DNA of 64,000 bases, taken from the NCBI GenBank assembly GCA_002298125.1, contig DBMJ01000022.1, positions 131,172 to 195,171 on the forward strand, written 5' to 3'. Shown piece after piece: positions 52,646 to 61,169 of this stretch (position 1 is the stretch's first letter; each line of letters starts with the position of its first letter). The notes below the pieces were generated by a model. That model had not been told where the DNA came from. It was given only the letters and a program-made list of their open reading frames with translations, and made no database searches. The position numbers and the translations under genes were made by a program. This stretch comes from Clostridium sp. UBA701 (lineage in GTDB: Bacteria > Bacillota > Clostridia > Clostridiales > Clostridiaceae).

Positions 52646-53392
52646 CTATTTAGAATTTTTATTTGAATTTATCTTATTCTTAGCATTTTTTTCAGGAGTG
52701 ACTTTTACTGTTTCCACCTTGGTAGCTGCAGCATCCTCTGGCTTATTTCTAAGACCCATTCTTTGCATAACAAAGGTCTGCCCCATGGAGAATAAGTTCT
52801 GAGTTACCCAATAGAGTACAAGAGCTGATTTTGCCTTGTAACTGAAGAAACCGAACATTATTGACATGGTTACATTCATAGTGTTACTCTGTTTAGCTTG
52901 AGCACTATCCATACCCATTGTTGTCATTCTACCTTGAATGTAAGTAGTTAACACAGATAGTATTACCAAGATAAAAGTTTTATCTGGCTGTGATAAATCA
53001 GGTATCCATAAGAAGGATACTCCATTTATTTGACTGAGATTGTTAAAGGTATAAAAGAGCGCTGTCAACAATGGAAACTGAATAAGTAATGGCAAACACC
53101 CTGATAATGGATTTGCATTATGCTCCTTATATATTCTCATAACCTCAGCCTGAGCTTTTTGAGGATCATTTTTATATTTATCTTGAACTTCCTTTATCAT
53201 TGGCTGCACTTTTTGCATGGCAATGGAAGATTTGGTCTGTTTTATTGTCAAAGGCAATAATAGTATCCTAATGATAGCTGTAAATAAAATAATGGCAATA
53301 CCGTATGAAAAGTTTGGATCAGTTATACCACTAGCTACCAATGAATGTACTGAGGTGAAAAAAGTTTTAAATATGTTTATCAGAAATTGCAA
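52646..53392 (-). CDS. yidC: YidC/Oxa1 membrane protein insertase
   Basis: This 248-residue protein has five predicted spans, with TIKQTKSSIAMQKVQPMIKE in the cytosolic loop and NPLSGCLPLLIQFPLLTALF. It has no N-terminal lipobox, unlike many bacillar paralogues. It inserts membrane proteins with or without SecYEG. The C-terminal tail is rich in Lys and Asn. Confidence 0.95.
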   Translation of the reverse strand: MQFLINIFKTFFTSVHSLVASGITDPNFSYGIAIILFTAIIRILLLPLTIKQTKSSIAMQKVQPMIKEVQDKYKNDPQKAQAEVMRIYKEHNANPLSGCLPLLIQFPLLTALFYTFNNLSQINGVSFLWIPDLSQPDKTFILVILSVLTTYIQGRMTTMGMDSAQAKQSNTMNVTMSIMFGFFSYKAKSALVLYWVTQNLFSMGQTFVMQRMGLRNKPEDAAATKVETVKVTPEKNAKNKINSNKNSK

Positions 53393-53410
53393 ACTTAACC
53401 CTCCTTAGAT

Positions 53411-53620
53411 TTATTCCAATGGGTCATATCCACCCTTGTGAAAGGGGTGGCATTTAAGTATCCGTTTTACTGCAAGGAAAGTTCCTTTTATGGCTCCATA
53501 CTTCTCTAGTGCCTCTAGGGCATATTGTGAGCAGGTTGGATAAAACCTGCAGCTTGGAGGCTTAAGTGGAGAAATATGTGCTCTATAAAATTTAACTAAA
53601 GAAATTAAAATCCTTTTCAT
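53411..53620 (-). CDS. yidD: YidD membrane protein insertion factor
   Basis: This 69-residue protein contains RAHISPLKPPSCRFYPTCSQ and CHPFHKGGYDPLE, the full YidD signature. It assists YidC. The start overlaps the rnpA stop by one base. Confidence 0.96.
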   Translation of the reverse strand: MKRILISLVKFYRAHISPLKPPSCRFYPTCSQYALEALEKYGAIKGTFLAVKRILKCHPFHKGGYDPLE

Positions 53621-53952
53621 TATAAAAATAAGCCTGCCTTTTGAAATAAATTTATCAAAGCAGAATCTATCTCTCTATAACTCTTCCCTTTTGCTGCTAC
53701 ACGAGCCACAAAAATAAAATCATAACCCTTTTTAATATTAGCTTCATTTAATCTATAGCTTTCTGAAATCAATCTTTTTACTCTACTTCTAACAACGCTG
53801 CTTCCAACCTTCTTGCTTACGGATATTCCTCTACGGTTGGCGTTCTTACCATTTTTAAGTATATATAATACTAATAGAGAATTGGAAATTGATTTTCCTC
53901 TTCTATAAACACTACGAAATTCGAAGTTCTTTTTTATTCTATATACCGTCAT
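53620..53952 (-). CDS. rnpA: Ribonuclease P protein component
   Basis: This 110-residue protein contains YRIKKNFEFRSVYRRGKS, GISVSKKVGSSVVRSRVKRLI and YDFIFVARVAAK, including the RNR-like basic motif region. It is the protein subunit that helps RNase P RNA mature tRNA 5' ends. ATG 53952 is the usual family start (MTVYRIKKN); an upstream ATG would add 12 atypical residues. Confidence 0.93.
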   Translation of the reverse strand: MTVYRIKKNFEFRSVYRRGKSISNSLLVLYILKNGKNANRRGISVSKKVGSSVVRSRVKRLISESYRLNEANIKKGYDFIFVARVAAKGKSYREIDSALINLFQKAGLFL

Positions 53953-54000
53953 AGGCACCACTTTCTCGCAATTGCAGAAAAAGGCCACAATGTGCGGCCC

Positions 54001-54135
54001 TTATGCTGTCAATCTTTTTCTTCCCTTTAGTCTTCTTCTCTTAAGAACATTTCTTCCGTTCTTAGTAGACATTCTTTTTCTGAAACCATGTTCTTTCTTT
54101 CTCTGCTTCTTTTTAGGCTGTAATGTCATGAACAT
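54001..54135 (-). CDS. rpmH: 50S ribosomal protein L34
   Basis: This 44-residue basic protein reads MFMTLQPKKKQRKKEHGFRK, then RMSTKNGRNVLKRRR and LKGRKRLTA. It is the first gene of rpmH-rnpA-yidD-yidC-jag. The start is the ATG at 54135, 10 bp after GGGGG; the ATG two codons later is also possible. Confidence 0.97.
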   Translation of the reverse strand: MFMTLQPKKKQRKKEHGFRKRMSTKNGRNVLKRRRLKGRKRLTA

Positions 54136-54238
54136 TATTAACGCACCCCCTTCTACTATTCTATATATAGCAATTTACTTACTATCAAATTCACATAAAT
54201 CCATAAGGGCAGAAATATCCCTAGGGATTTACTATTAA

Positions 54239-54267
54239 ATTATATATTTTAAGTATCGTTATGTCAA
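54239..54267 (-). promoter_or_regulatory. Promoter of the rpmH operon
   Basis: A perfect TTGACA (54262-54267), a 17-bp spacer and a perfect TATAAT (54239-54244) on the minus strand. Confidence 0.9.
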
Positions 54268-54311
54268 GAATATCAGCTCTGTTGATAATTTTAAAATTTC
54301 TTTTTGTTTTT

Positions 54312-54630
54312 TGTGGATAACTTCTTGAATAGCCCAGGGGGTTTTGGTATTATTATAAGAGATTGTTAATAACTTTTAATAATTGCATCTTATCCACAAT
54401 CTGTGCATAAACCTGTGTATAAGTGTCTTTATTTGTTGTTATTACTCATTTATTTATATAATACCTATTAATTTATGCTATTATTCACCGATTATAGTTG
54501 TGAATAATATAAATATGTAAGTTGTGGATAATCTAATTACGTCTTCATCCATTCACATTATTATAAACATGTGAATATTTTTTTCCACATTTGTATATAA
54601 TCCTTCAGGTGTGGATTAATGTGTGAATAA
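54312..54630. other. oriC, DnaA-box cluster upstream of dnaA
   Basis: DnaA-box-like 9-mers occur at 54312-54320 (TGTGGATAA), 54390-54398 (TTATCCACA), 54402-54410 (TGTGCATAA), 54414-54422 (TGTGTATAA), 54499-54507 (TGTGAATAA), 54523-54531 (TGTGGATAA), 54610-54618 (TGTGGATTA) and 54622-54630 (TGTGAATAA). The region between is strongly AT-rich. It lies in the rpmH-dnaA gap, the usual first half of a bipartite Firmicute origin. Confidence 0.88.
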
Positions 54631-54701
54631 CTAGGTCATATTATGTTGATAAAAAAATTTCTTCATAAATAATATTAAAAGTTTTGATCGGAGGATAAAA
54701 A

Positions 54702-56051
54702 ATGGAAATCCAACTAAAAGAGCTTTGGGAAAAAACCCTAAGCATTATTAAGGGTGAAATAACAGAGGTAAGCTTTAATACCTGGATTAAAAGTATCATT
54801 CCGATTTCCATAGATATGGATAGTATAAAGCTTGGAGTACCCAACAATTTTACAAAGGAAATACTTGAAGGAAGATATAAGGACCTTATAGCCAATGCCA
54901 TGAATTTAATAACCTCCGGTAAATATACTGTAAGTTTTGCTGTTATATCAGAAGAAAGTCCTGATAAAGATACAGCAGGCAGCAAGGGTGCCCATAGGAG
55001 AAATATAGTAGTAAATGATGAAATGTCTGCTACTCTAAACCCAAAATATACCTTTGACTCCTTTGTAATCGGCAATAGCAATAGATTTGCCCATGCTGCT
55101 TCCTTAGCAGTAGCCGAGTCACCAGCTAGAGCTTACAACCCTCTTTTTATCTATGGAGGTGTGGGACTTGGTAAGACTCACCTTATGCATGCTATAGGAC
55201 ATTACATACTACAAAATAATCCAAAGTCAAAGGTAGTATATGTATCCTCAGAAAAATTTACAAATGAGCTAATAAACTCCATTAAGGATGATAAAAATGT
55301 AGAGTTTAGAAATAAATATAGAAATGTAGATGTTCTTCTTATAGATGATATACAATTTATAGCCGGAAAAGAAAGAACTCAGGAGGAATTTTTCCATACC
55401 TTTAATTCTCTCCATGAATCAAATAAACAAATAATCCTCTCAAGTGATCGTCCTCCAAAGGAAATACCAACATTAGAGGACAGGCTTCGTTCCCGTTTTG
55501 AGTGGGGATTAATAGCAGACATACAGCCTCCAGATTTTGAAACTAGAATCGCCATACTTAAAAAGAAGGCCGATGTAGAAAATCTCAACGTACCAAATGA
55601 GGTAATGGTGTATGTTGCAACAAAGATAAAATCCAATATTAGAGAATTAGAAGGTGCACTCATAAGAATAGTAGCTTACTCTTCACTTACAAATAGAGAA
55701 ATAAGTGTAGACCTTGCCTCTGAAGCCTTAAAGGATATAATTTCTAATAAACAATCAAGGCAAATCACCATAGAGCTTATACAGGATGTAGTTTCAAGCT
55801 ATTATGGTTTAAGAATAGACGATTTTAAGTCTCAAAGAAGGACAAGAAATGTAGCTTTTCCAAGGCAGATTGCGATGTATTTAAGCAGAAAGCTTACAGA
55901 TATGTCTCTTCCTAAAATAGGAGAAGAATTTGGTGGAAGAGATCACACAACGGTTATTCATGCTTTTGAAAAGGTTACAGAAATTTTAAAGGAAGATATT
56001 TCACTTCAAGAGACCATAAATGACCTCACTAAAAAACTAAATAATAAGTAA
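54702..56051 (+). CDS. dnaA: DnaA, chromosomal replication initiator
   Basis: This 449-residue protein has domain I (~1-80) and a linker. AAA+ domain III has Walker A YGGVGLGKTHLMHA (~residue 150) and VLLIDDIQF (Walker B). DNA-binding domain IV has SLPKIGEEFGGRDHTTVIHA. It opens oriC. GGAGGATAAAAA precedes the ATG. Boxes on both sides of the gene imply autoregulation. Confidence 0.98.
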   Translation: MEIQLKELWEKTLSIIKGEITEVSFNTWIKSIIPISIDMDSIKLGVPNNFTKEILEGRYKDLIANAMNLITSGKYTVSFAVISEESPDKDTAGSKGAHRRNIVVNDEMSATLNPKYTFDSFVIGNSNRFAHAASLAVAESPARAYNPLFIYGGVGLGKTHLMHAIGHYILQNNPKSKVVYVSSEKFTNELINSIKDDKNVEFRNKYRNVDVLLIDDIQFIAGKERTQEEFFHTFNSLHESNKQIILSSDRPPKEIPTLEDRLRSRFEWGLIADIQPPDFETRIAILKKKADVENLNVPNEVMVYVATKIKSNIRELEGALIRIVAYSSLTNREISVDLASEALKDIISNKQSRQITIELIQDVVSSYYGLRIDDFKSQRRTRNVAFPRQIAMYLSRKLTDMSLPKIGEEFGGRDHTTVIHAFEKVTEILKEDISLQETINDLTKKLNNK

Positions 56052-56084
56052 TCAACAACTCTTGATAATATAATTCTTTTTACT

Positions 56085-56161
56085 TGTGGATAGTTTTTTT
56101 AGAGAGTTTTTAGCTAATTATCTGTGGATAAGATTTAAAATAAATGTTTTACTTATCCACA
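56085..56161. other. oriC, DnaA-box cluster between dnaA and dnaN
   Basis: TGTGGATAG (56085-56093), TGTGGATAA (56123-56131) and TTATCCACA (56153-56161) lie in the 258-bp dnaA-dnaN gap with AT-rich flanks. This is the second half of the bipartite origin and the more likely unwinding side. A TATAAT at 56267-56272 may belong to dnaN. Confidence 0.8.
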
Positions 56162-56309
56162 GTTATTTTTACTTAAAAAATGTTGCTGTTATTAACTTAG
56201 ATGGGGTTATACACATATCAACAGCCCCTACTGCTATTACTACTAAAGTTTTTATATAACTAACCTATAATATGGGTAGGCATGTCTTGTGAATAAAGGA
56301 GGAAATTAA

Positions 56310-57410
56310 ATGCTATTTAAGTGTGAAAAAACAAGTCTTCAAGAGGCAATTAATACTGCACAAAAAGCAGTAACAGGAAAATCAACCATGCCAATACTAG
56401 AGGGACTACTAATTACTGCTAGAGGCGGAAGACTTATTATTTTAGGTTCTGATATAGATTTATGTATAGAAAGTAAAATAGATGCACAGATAGAAGAAGA
56501 AGGCAGCATAGTTGTAGATTCCAAGCTCTTTGGTGAGCTTATAAGAAAGCTTCCCAATGATGAGGTAACAATAAAGACCATAGAAAATAACTCTATAGAA
56601 ATAACCTGTCAAAAATCAAAATCCACTCTTATATATATGAGAAGTGACGATTATCCTTCTCTTCCAGAGATAAATCAAGATATAAAGCTTACTGTTTCTC
56701 AAAAGCTTTTAAAAAATATGATAAAGGGCACCATATTTGCTGTGGCTCAGGAGGAAACAAGGCCAATATTAACAGGGGTTTTGTTCGAGGTGAAGGATAA
56801 AACCTTGAATTTAGTTGCCTTAGACGGGCTTAGAGTAGCACTTAGAAGTGAAAAAATAGATTGCGAATCAGATATAAATGTTGTTATTCCTGGAAAATCC
56901 TTAAGTGAGATATCAAAAATCCTTCAGGATAATGAAGAAGGAATAAATATAACCTTTACACACAACCATATATTGTTCAATTTAGGAGACGTAAGGATTA
57001 TATCCAGATTATTAGAGGGTGAATTTATTAAATATGCCTCTATTCTTCCAAAGGAGTATAACCTTCAAATAAGAATTAATAAGTCTGAACTTCTAGATTG
57101 TATTGAAAGAGCTTCCCTTATGGCCAAGGAAGGAAAGACTAATTTAGTCAAGCTGGATTTGGAAGAGGATGTTATGGTAATAACATCTAATTCTCAATTG
57201 GGAAAGGCAAGGGAGGAGCTTAATATAATAATGCAAGGCGAAGCTCTGCAGATTGCATTTAACTCAAAATATATTATTGATGTGTTAAAGATCATGGAGG
57301 AAGAAGAAATAATAATGGAATTTGCAAGCTCTGTAAGTCCATGTATAGTAAAGAATACAGAAAATGATAATTGCACATATTTGATTCTTCCTGTAAGAAT
57401 TCTTAGATAA
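56310..57410 (+). CDS. dnaN: DNA polymerase III beta clamp
   Basis: This 366-residue sliding clamp has three repeated domains. It begins MLFKCEKTSLQEAINTAQKA and has family stretches KSTMPILEGLLI, RPILTGVLFEV, and the C-terminal LILPVRILR. The ring holds the polymerase on DNA. AAAGGAGG precedes the ATG. Confidence 0.97.
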   Translation: MLFKCEKTSLQEAINTAQKAVTGKSTMPILEGLLITARGGRLIILGSDIDLCIESKIDAQIEEEGSIVVDSKLFGELIRKLPNDEVTIKTIENNSIEITCQKSKSTLIYMRSDDYPSLPEINQDIKLTVSQKLLKNMIKGTIFAVAQEETRPILTGVLFEVKDKTLNLVALDGLRVALRSEKIDCESDINVVIPGKSLSEISKILQDNEEGINITFTHNHILFNLGDVRIISRLLEGEFIKYASILPKEYNLQIRINKSELLDCIERASLMAKEGKTNLVKLDLEEDVMVITSNSQLGKAREELNIIMQGEALQIAFNSKYIIDVLKIMEEEEIIMEFASSVSPCIVKNTENDNCTYLILPVRILR

Positions 57411-57557
57411 TGGATTTTTAAGAATAAAATATCAAATAATATAAAGAAGGAGCTTTTAATAAAAAGCTCTTTTCTTGACTGAGCACAGAATAGTAAAATA
57501 AAGAAAATTCCAATATAACTGCAAAGTATAGTATAATAAGAGGTGGAGGATTTAAAA

Positions 57558-57770
57558 ATGGTAGATGTGAAAATTAGCACGGAAATCATAAAGCTTGATG
57601 CATTTTTAAAATGGTGTGGAGCTGTTATGAACGGTGGAGAAGCAAAGCTTGTGGTTCAAGACGGAAGAGTAAAGGTTAATGGTGAGATAGAGACTCAACG
57701 AGGTAAGAAGCTTAGAAATGGTGATACCGTAGAGTACAACCAAATGAGCTATAGAGTAGTTCAAGAATAG
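57558..57770 (+). CDS. yaaA: YaaA, S4-domain RNA-binding protein
   Basis: This 70-residue protein has an S4-like fold: IKLDAFLKWCGAVMNGGEAK, then VQDGRVKVNGEIETQRGKKL. The start is ATG 57558, after GGAGG; the GTG 15 bp upstream overlaps that site. It is the standard gene between dnaN and recF, probably an RNA binder in ribosome metabolism. Confidence 0.93.
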   Translation: MVDVKISTEIIKLDAFLKWCGAVMNGGEAKLVVQDGRVKVNGEIETQRGKKLRNGDTVEYNQMSYRVVQE

Positions 57771-57836
57771 CTAGAACAAAACATATAAACTTACATTATT
57801 AACTTAATTTGTGATATAATTAAAAATAGGTGTTTT

Positions 57837-58931
57837 ATGTATATTAAAAAATTGCACTTGATAAATTATAGGAATTATGAGGAATTAAAACTAGAACTAA
57901 ATAGAAATGTAAATATTTTCATAGGTGACAATGCTCAAGGAAAAACAAACATACTTGAAAGCATCTATTTTTGTTCCTTGGGCAAATCTCATAGAACCAA
58001 TAGAGACAAGGAACTCATTAATTGGAACAAAGATAGAACCTTTGTTTCACTTCACATTTCTAAAATTCCACTGGATAAAAAAATTGACATAAGCCTTTTA
58101 AAAGATGGAAAAAAGGGCATTGTCATAAATAATATCAAGATTAATAAGCTTTCAGAGCTTCTGGGAGTTTTTAATGTGGTGATGTTTTCTCCAGAGGATC
58201 TTAAAATAGTTAAGGATTCTCCATCCTTTAGGAGAAGATTTTTGGACATTGAATTATGTAAGCTAAGTCAAAAATATTTTTACAGCCTAGTACAGTATAA
58301 CAAGGTGCTGGAGGAGAGAAACACTCTTTTAAAAAATCAGAATAAGGGATTTTTAAATATGCTGGATATCTATGATAATCAGCTTGCAGACTTTGGTGAA
58401 TATATTGTTAAAAAAAGGATGCATTATATAGCCAAAATGAATGATTTTGGTATGAAAATTCATCAGGAAATCACAGATGGAAAAGAAGAGGTTTCTTTTT
58501 TGTATGAGAGCTGCGCTGTAAATTCTAAGGACATAAAGGCTGCCCTGAGGGAAGAATTAAGTAAAAATAGAAAAAAAGATATAGAGAGAAGAATTACCTC
58601 CTCAGGCCCTCATAGAGATGATTTTGCCATTAAGATAAACAATATAGATACAAGAAATTATGGCTCACAGGGTCAGCAAAGAACAGTAGTTTTAACAATT
58701 AAATTTGCTTCGCTGTATATTGTGAAGGAGGAAAAGGGAGAATTTCCTGTACTTCTTCTCGATGATGTGCTGTCTGAGTTAGATATTAATAGACAGCGCT
58801 ATATATTAAATTCTATAGTGGATGTTCAAACCTTTATTACCTGCACAGGTATTGAGGGGATAAAGGATCATTTAAAGCAGGATGTTTCTCTATTTTTAGT
58901 TAAAAACAACCAAGTTGAAAGATTAGAATAA
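57837..58931 (+). CDS. recF: RecF recombination protein
   Basis: This 364-residue SMC-like ATPase has Walker A FIGDNAQGKTNILESI (~residue 29), signature GSQGQQRTVVL and Walker B LLLDDVLSELD. It loads RecA at gaps. It is followed by remB after 20 bp. Confidence 0.97.
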   Translation: MYIKKLHLINYRNYEELKLELNRNVNIFIGDNAQGKTNILESIYFCSLGKSHRTNRDKELINWNKDRTFVSLHISKIPLDKKIDISLLKDGKKGIVINNIKINKLSELLGVFNVVMFSPEDLKIVKDSPSFRRRFLDIELCKLSQKYFYSLVQYNKVLEERNTLLKNQNKGFLNMLDIYDNQLADFGEYIVKKRMHYIAKMNDFGMKIHQEITDGKEEVSFLYESCAVNSKDIKAALREELSKNRKKDIERRITSSGPHRDDFAIKINNIDTRNYGSQGQQRTVVLTIKFASLYIVKEEKGEFPVLLLDDVLSELDINRQRYILNSIVDVQTFITCTGIEGIKDHLKQDVSLFLVKNNQVERLE

Positions 58932-58951
58932 TAGTCGGGGAGTGATAGTTA

Positions 58952-59215
58952 GTGTTTTTACATTTAGGAGAGAATGTGGTGGTACCGGTGAAGGATATTA
59001 TAGGAATATTCGATATAGAAACATCTATGTATAGCTCCGACACCATACAGTTTTTAAGAATGGCCGAAGAAGACGGCTTTGTAGAAAGAATCACTAAAGA
59101 AAAACCAAAATCCTTTATACTAGCAGAGGTGGATAAAAAGAGTAAAATATATCTTTCTCCTATATCCTCTGCTACTTTGAGTAAGAGAACTCAGCCACTT
59201 TATTATGAGCTTTAA
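58952..59215 (+). CDS. remB: RemB-like extracellular matrix regulatory protein (DUF370)
   Basis: This 87-residue protein begins with GTG (MFLHLGENVVVPVKDIIGIF), behind GGGGAG. It ends TLSKRTQPLY, the DUF370/RemB pattern. In B. subtilis remB lies in the same place between recF and gyrB and is linked to matrix gene expression. Confidence 0.9.
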   Translation: MFLHLGENVVVPVKDIIGIFDIETSMYSSDTIQFLRMAEEDGFVERITKEKPKSFILAEVDKKSKIYLSPISSATLSKRTQPLYYEL

Positions 59216-59236
59216 TTTGCAGTTAGGAGGATATAC

Positions 59237-61150
59237 ATGTCAGAGGAGAGAAAAGAGACTTATGATGAGAGTCAGATACAGGTGCTTGAAGGTCTTGAAG
59301 CAGTTAGAAAAAGACCAGGAATGTATATAGGCAGCACCAGTCTTAGGGGACTACATCATCTGGTATATGAAATTGTAGATAATAGTATAGATGAGGCACT
59401 TCAAGGATTTTGTGACAAAATTGAAGTAGTAATTCATAAAGACAATTCAGTATCAGTTACAGACAATGGCAGAGGTATGCCTGTAGGCATGCATGCAAAG
59501 ATGCATAAGCCTGCGGTAGAAGTAATAATGACAGTGTTACATGCAGGTGGAAAATTTGGAGGTGGAGGCTATAAGGTAGCTGGTGGTCTTCATGGTGTAG
59601 GAGCTTCAGTAGTTAATGCTCTTTCCGAGGTATGCATTGTTGAAGTTAAAAGAGAAGGACATATATGGAGACAGAGATTTGAAAGAGGTATAGTAGCCTC
59701 TGGTCTTGATATAGTTGGGGATACAGAGGAACAGGGTACTACTGTTTTCTTTAGACCTGACAGCCAAATATTTGAAGAGATAGAGTTTGATTATGATACC
59801 TTAGCTCAGAGATTAAGGGAATTGGCATTTTTAAATAAGGGAATTAAGATAGTATTTTCTGATGAAAGAAATGAAAAGGTTGAAGAATTCCATTACGAAG
59901 GAGGTATTAAATCCTTTGTATCATATTTGAACAGAAATAAAGAAAATCTTCACCCACAGCCAATTTATGTAGAGGGTGCAAAGGATGAATATACTGTAGA
60001 AATTGCACTGCAGTACAATGATGGATATACTGAAAACATATTTTCCTTTGCCAATAATATAGATACCATCGAGGGGGGTACTCATTTAGCAGGCTTTAAG
60101 GCAGCTCTTACAAGAGTACTCAATGACTATGGCAAAAAGTTTGGATATTTAAAGGAGGCTGACAAAGCCCTTTCTGGAGAAGATGTTAGAGAGGGTTTGA
60201 CTGCAGTTATTTCTGTTAAATTGATGGATCCTCAATTTGAAGGACAGACAAAGACAAAGCTTGGAAACAGTGAGGTTAGAGGAATAGTTGACAACATTGT
60301 GGGAGCTGAAGTAAGCACCTTCCTTGAGGAAAACCCAGCAATAGGAAAAATAATATTGGAAAAGGGTCTTACTGCAGCAAGAGCCAGAGAGGCCGCAAAA
60401 AAAGCAAGAGAGCTCACAAGGAGAAAGTCTGCACTTGAGAGTGCCTCCTTGCCTGGAAAGCTCGCGGATTGTACTTCAAAGGATCCTGCAGAATGTGAGG
60501 TTTATCTAGTTGAGGGAGATTCTGCGGGAGGTAGTGCAAAGCAGGGAAGAGATAGAAGATTTCAAGCTATTTTACCTCTTAGAGGTAAAATAATGAATGT
60601 AGAAAAACAAAGGCTAGATAAGATATTGGGCTATGAAGAAATAAGAACCATGATTACTGCTTTTGGAGCTGGTATAGGCAAAGATTTTGATTTAAGTAAA
60701 ATGAGATACAGCAGAATCATAATAATGACAGATGCTGACGTGGATGGAGCTCATATTAGAACCTTGCTGCTCACCTTCTTCTACAGGTACATGAAGGAAA
60801 TGGTTGAAAATGGTCATGTGTATATTGCCCAGCCGCCATTGTTTAAGGTTTCAAAGGGCAAAAAGGATTACTATGCCTATAATGATGCAGAGCTTGAAAA
60901 AATTCTTGCTCAAATAGGTGGGAAAGACAATAACACAAATATTCAAAGATATAAAGGTCTTGGAGAAATGGATGCGGTTCAATTATGGGAGACTACCATG
61001 AACCCTGAAGAAAGAGTATTGCTTCAGGTAAATGTAGAAGATGCCATGGCTGCAGATGAAATATTTACTATTCTCATGGGGGATAAGGTAGAGCCAAGAA
61101 GAGAATTTATAACTGAAAACGCCAAAAAAGTTGTTAACTTGGACATATAG
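59237..61150 (+). CDS. gyrB: DNA gyrase subunit B
   Basis: This 637-residue protein has a GHKL ATPase with LEAVRKRPGMYIGST, EIVDNSIDEAL and GGLHGVGASVVNALS. The TOPRIM domain has VEGDSAGGSAKQGRDRRFQA and DADVDGAHIRTL. The C-terminal stretch has QRYKGLGEMDA. With GyrA it introduces negative supercoils. Confidence 0.98.
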   Translation: MSEERKETYDESQIQVLEGLEAVRKRPGMYIGSTSLRGLHHLVYEIVDNSIDEALQGFCDKIEVVIHKDNSVSVTDNGRGMPVGMHAKMHKPAVEVIMTVLHAGGKFGGGGYKVAGGLHGVGASVVNALSEVCIVEVKREGHIWRQRFERGIVASGLDIVGDTEEQGTTVFFRPDSQIFEEIEFDYDTLAQRLRELAFLNKGIKIVFSDERNEKVEEFHYEGGIKSFVSYLNRNKENLHPQPIYVEGAKDEYTVEIALQYNDGYTENIFSFANNIDTIEGGTHLAGFKAALTRVLNDYGKKFGYLKEADKALSGEDVREGLTAVISVKLMDPQFEGQTKTKLGNSEVRGIVDNIVGAEVSTFLEENPAIGKIILEKGLTAARAREAAKKARELTRRKSALESASLPGKLADCTSKDPAECEVYLVEGDSAGGSAKQGRDRRFQAILPLRGKIMNVEKQRLDKILGYEEIRTMITAFGAGIGKDFDLSKMRYSRIIIMTDADVDGAHIRTLLLTFFYRYMKEMVENGHVYIAQPPLFKVSKGKKDYYAYNDAELEKILAQIGGKDNNTNIQRYKGLGEMDAVQLWETTMNPEERVLLQVNVEDAMAADEIFTILMGDKVEPRREFITENAKKVVNLDI

Positions 61151-61169
61151 TAGCAAAGAGGTGTAGCAG

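Noticed and set aside
54641..55081. Minus-strand frame opposite the start of dnaA
   Set aside because: It is antisense to conserved DnaA sequence and has no ribosome site.
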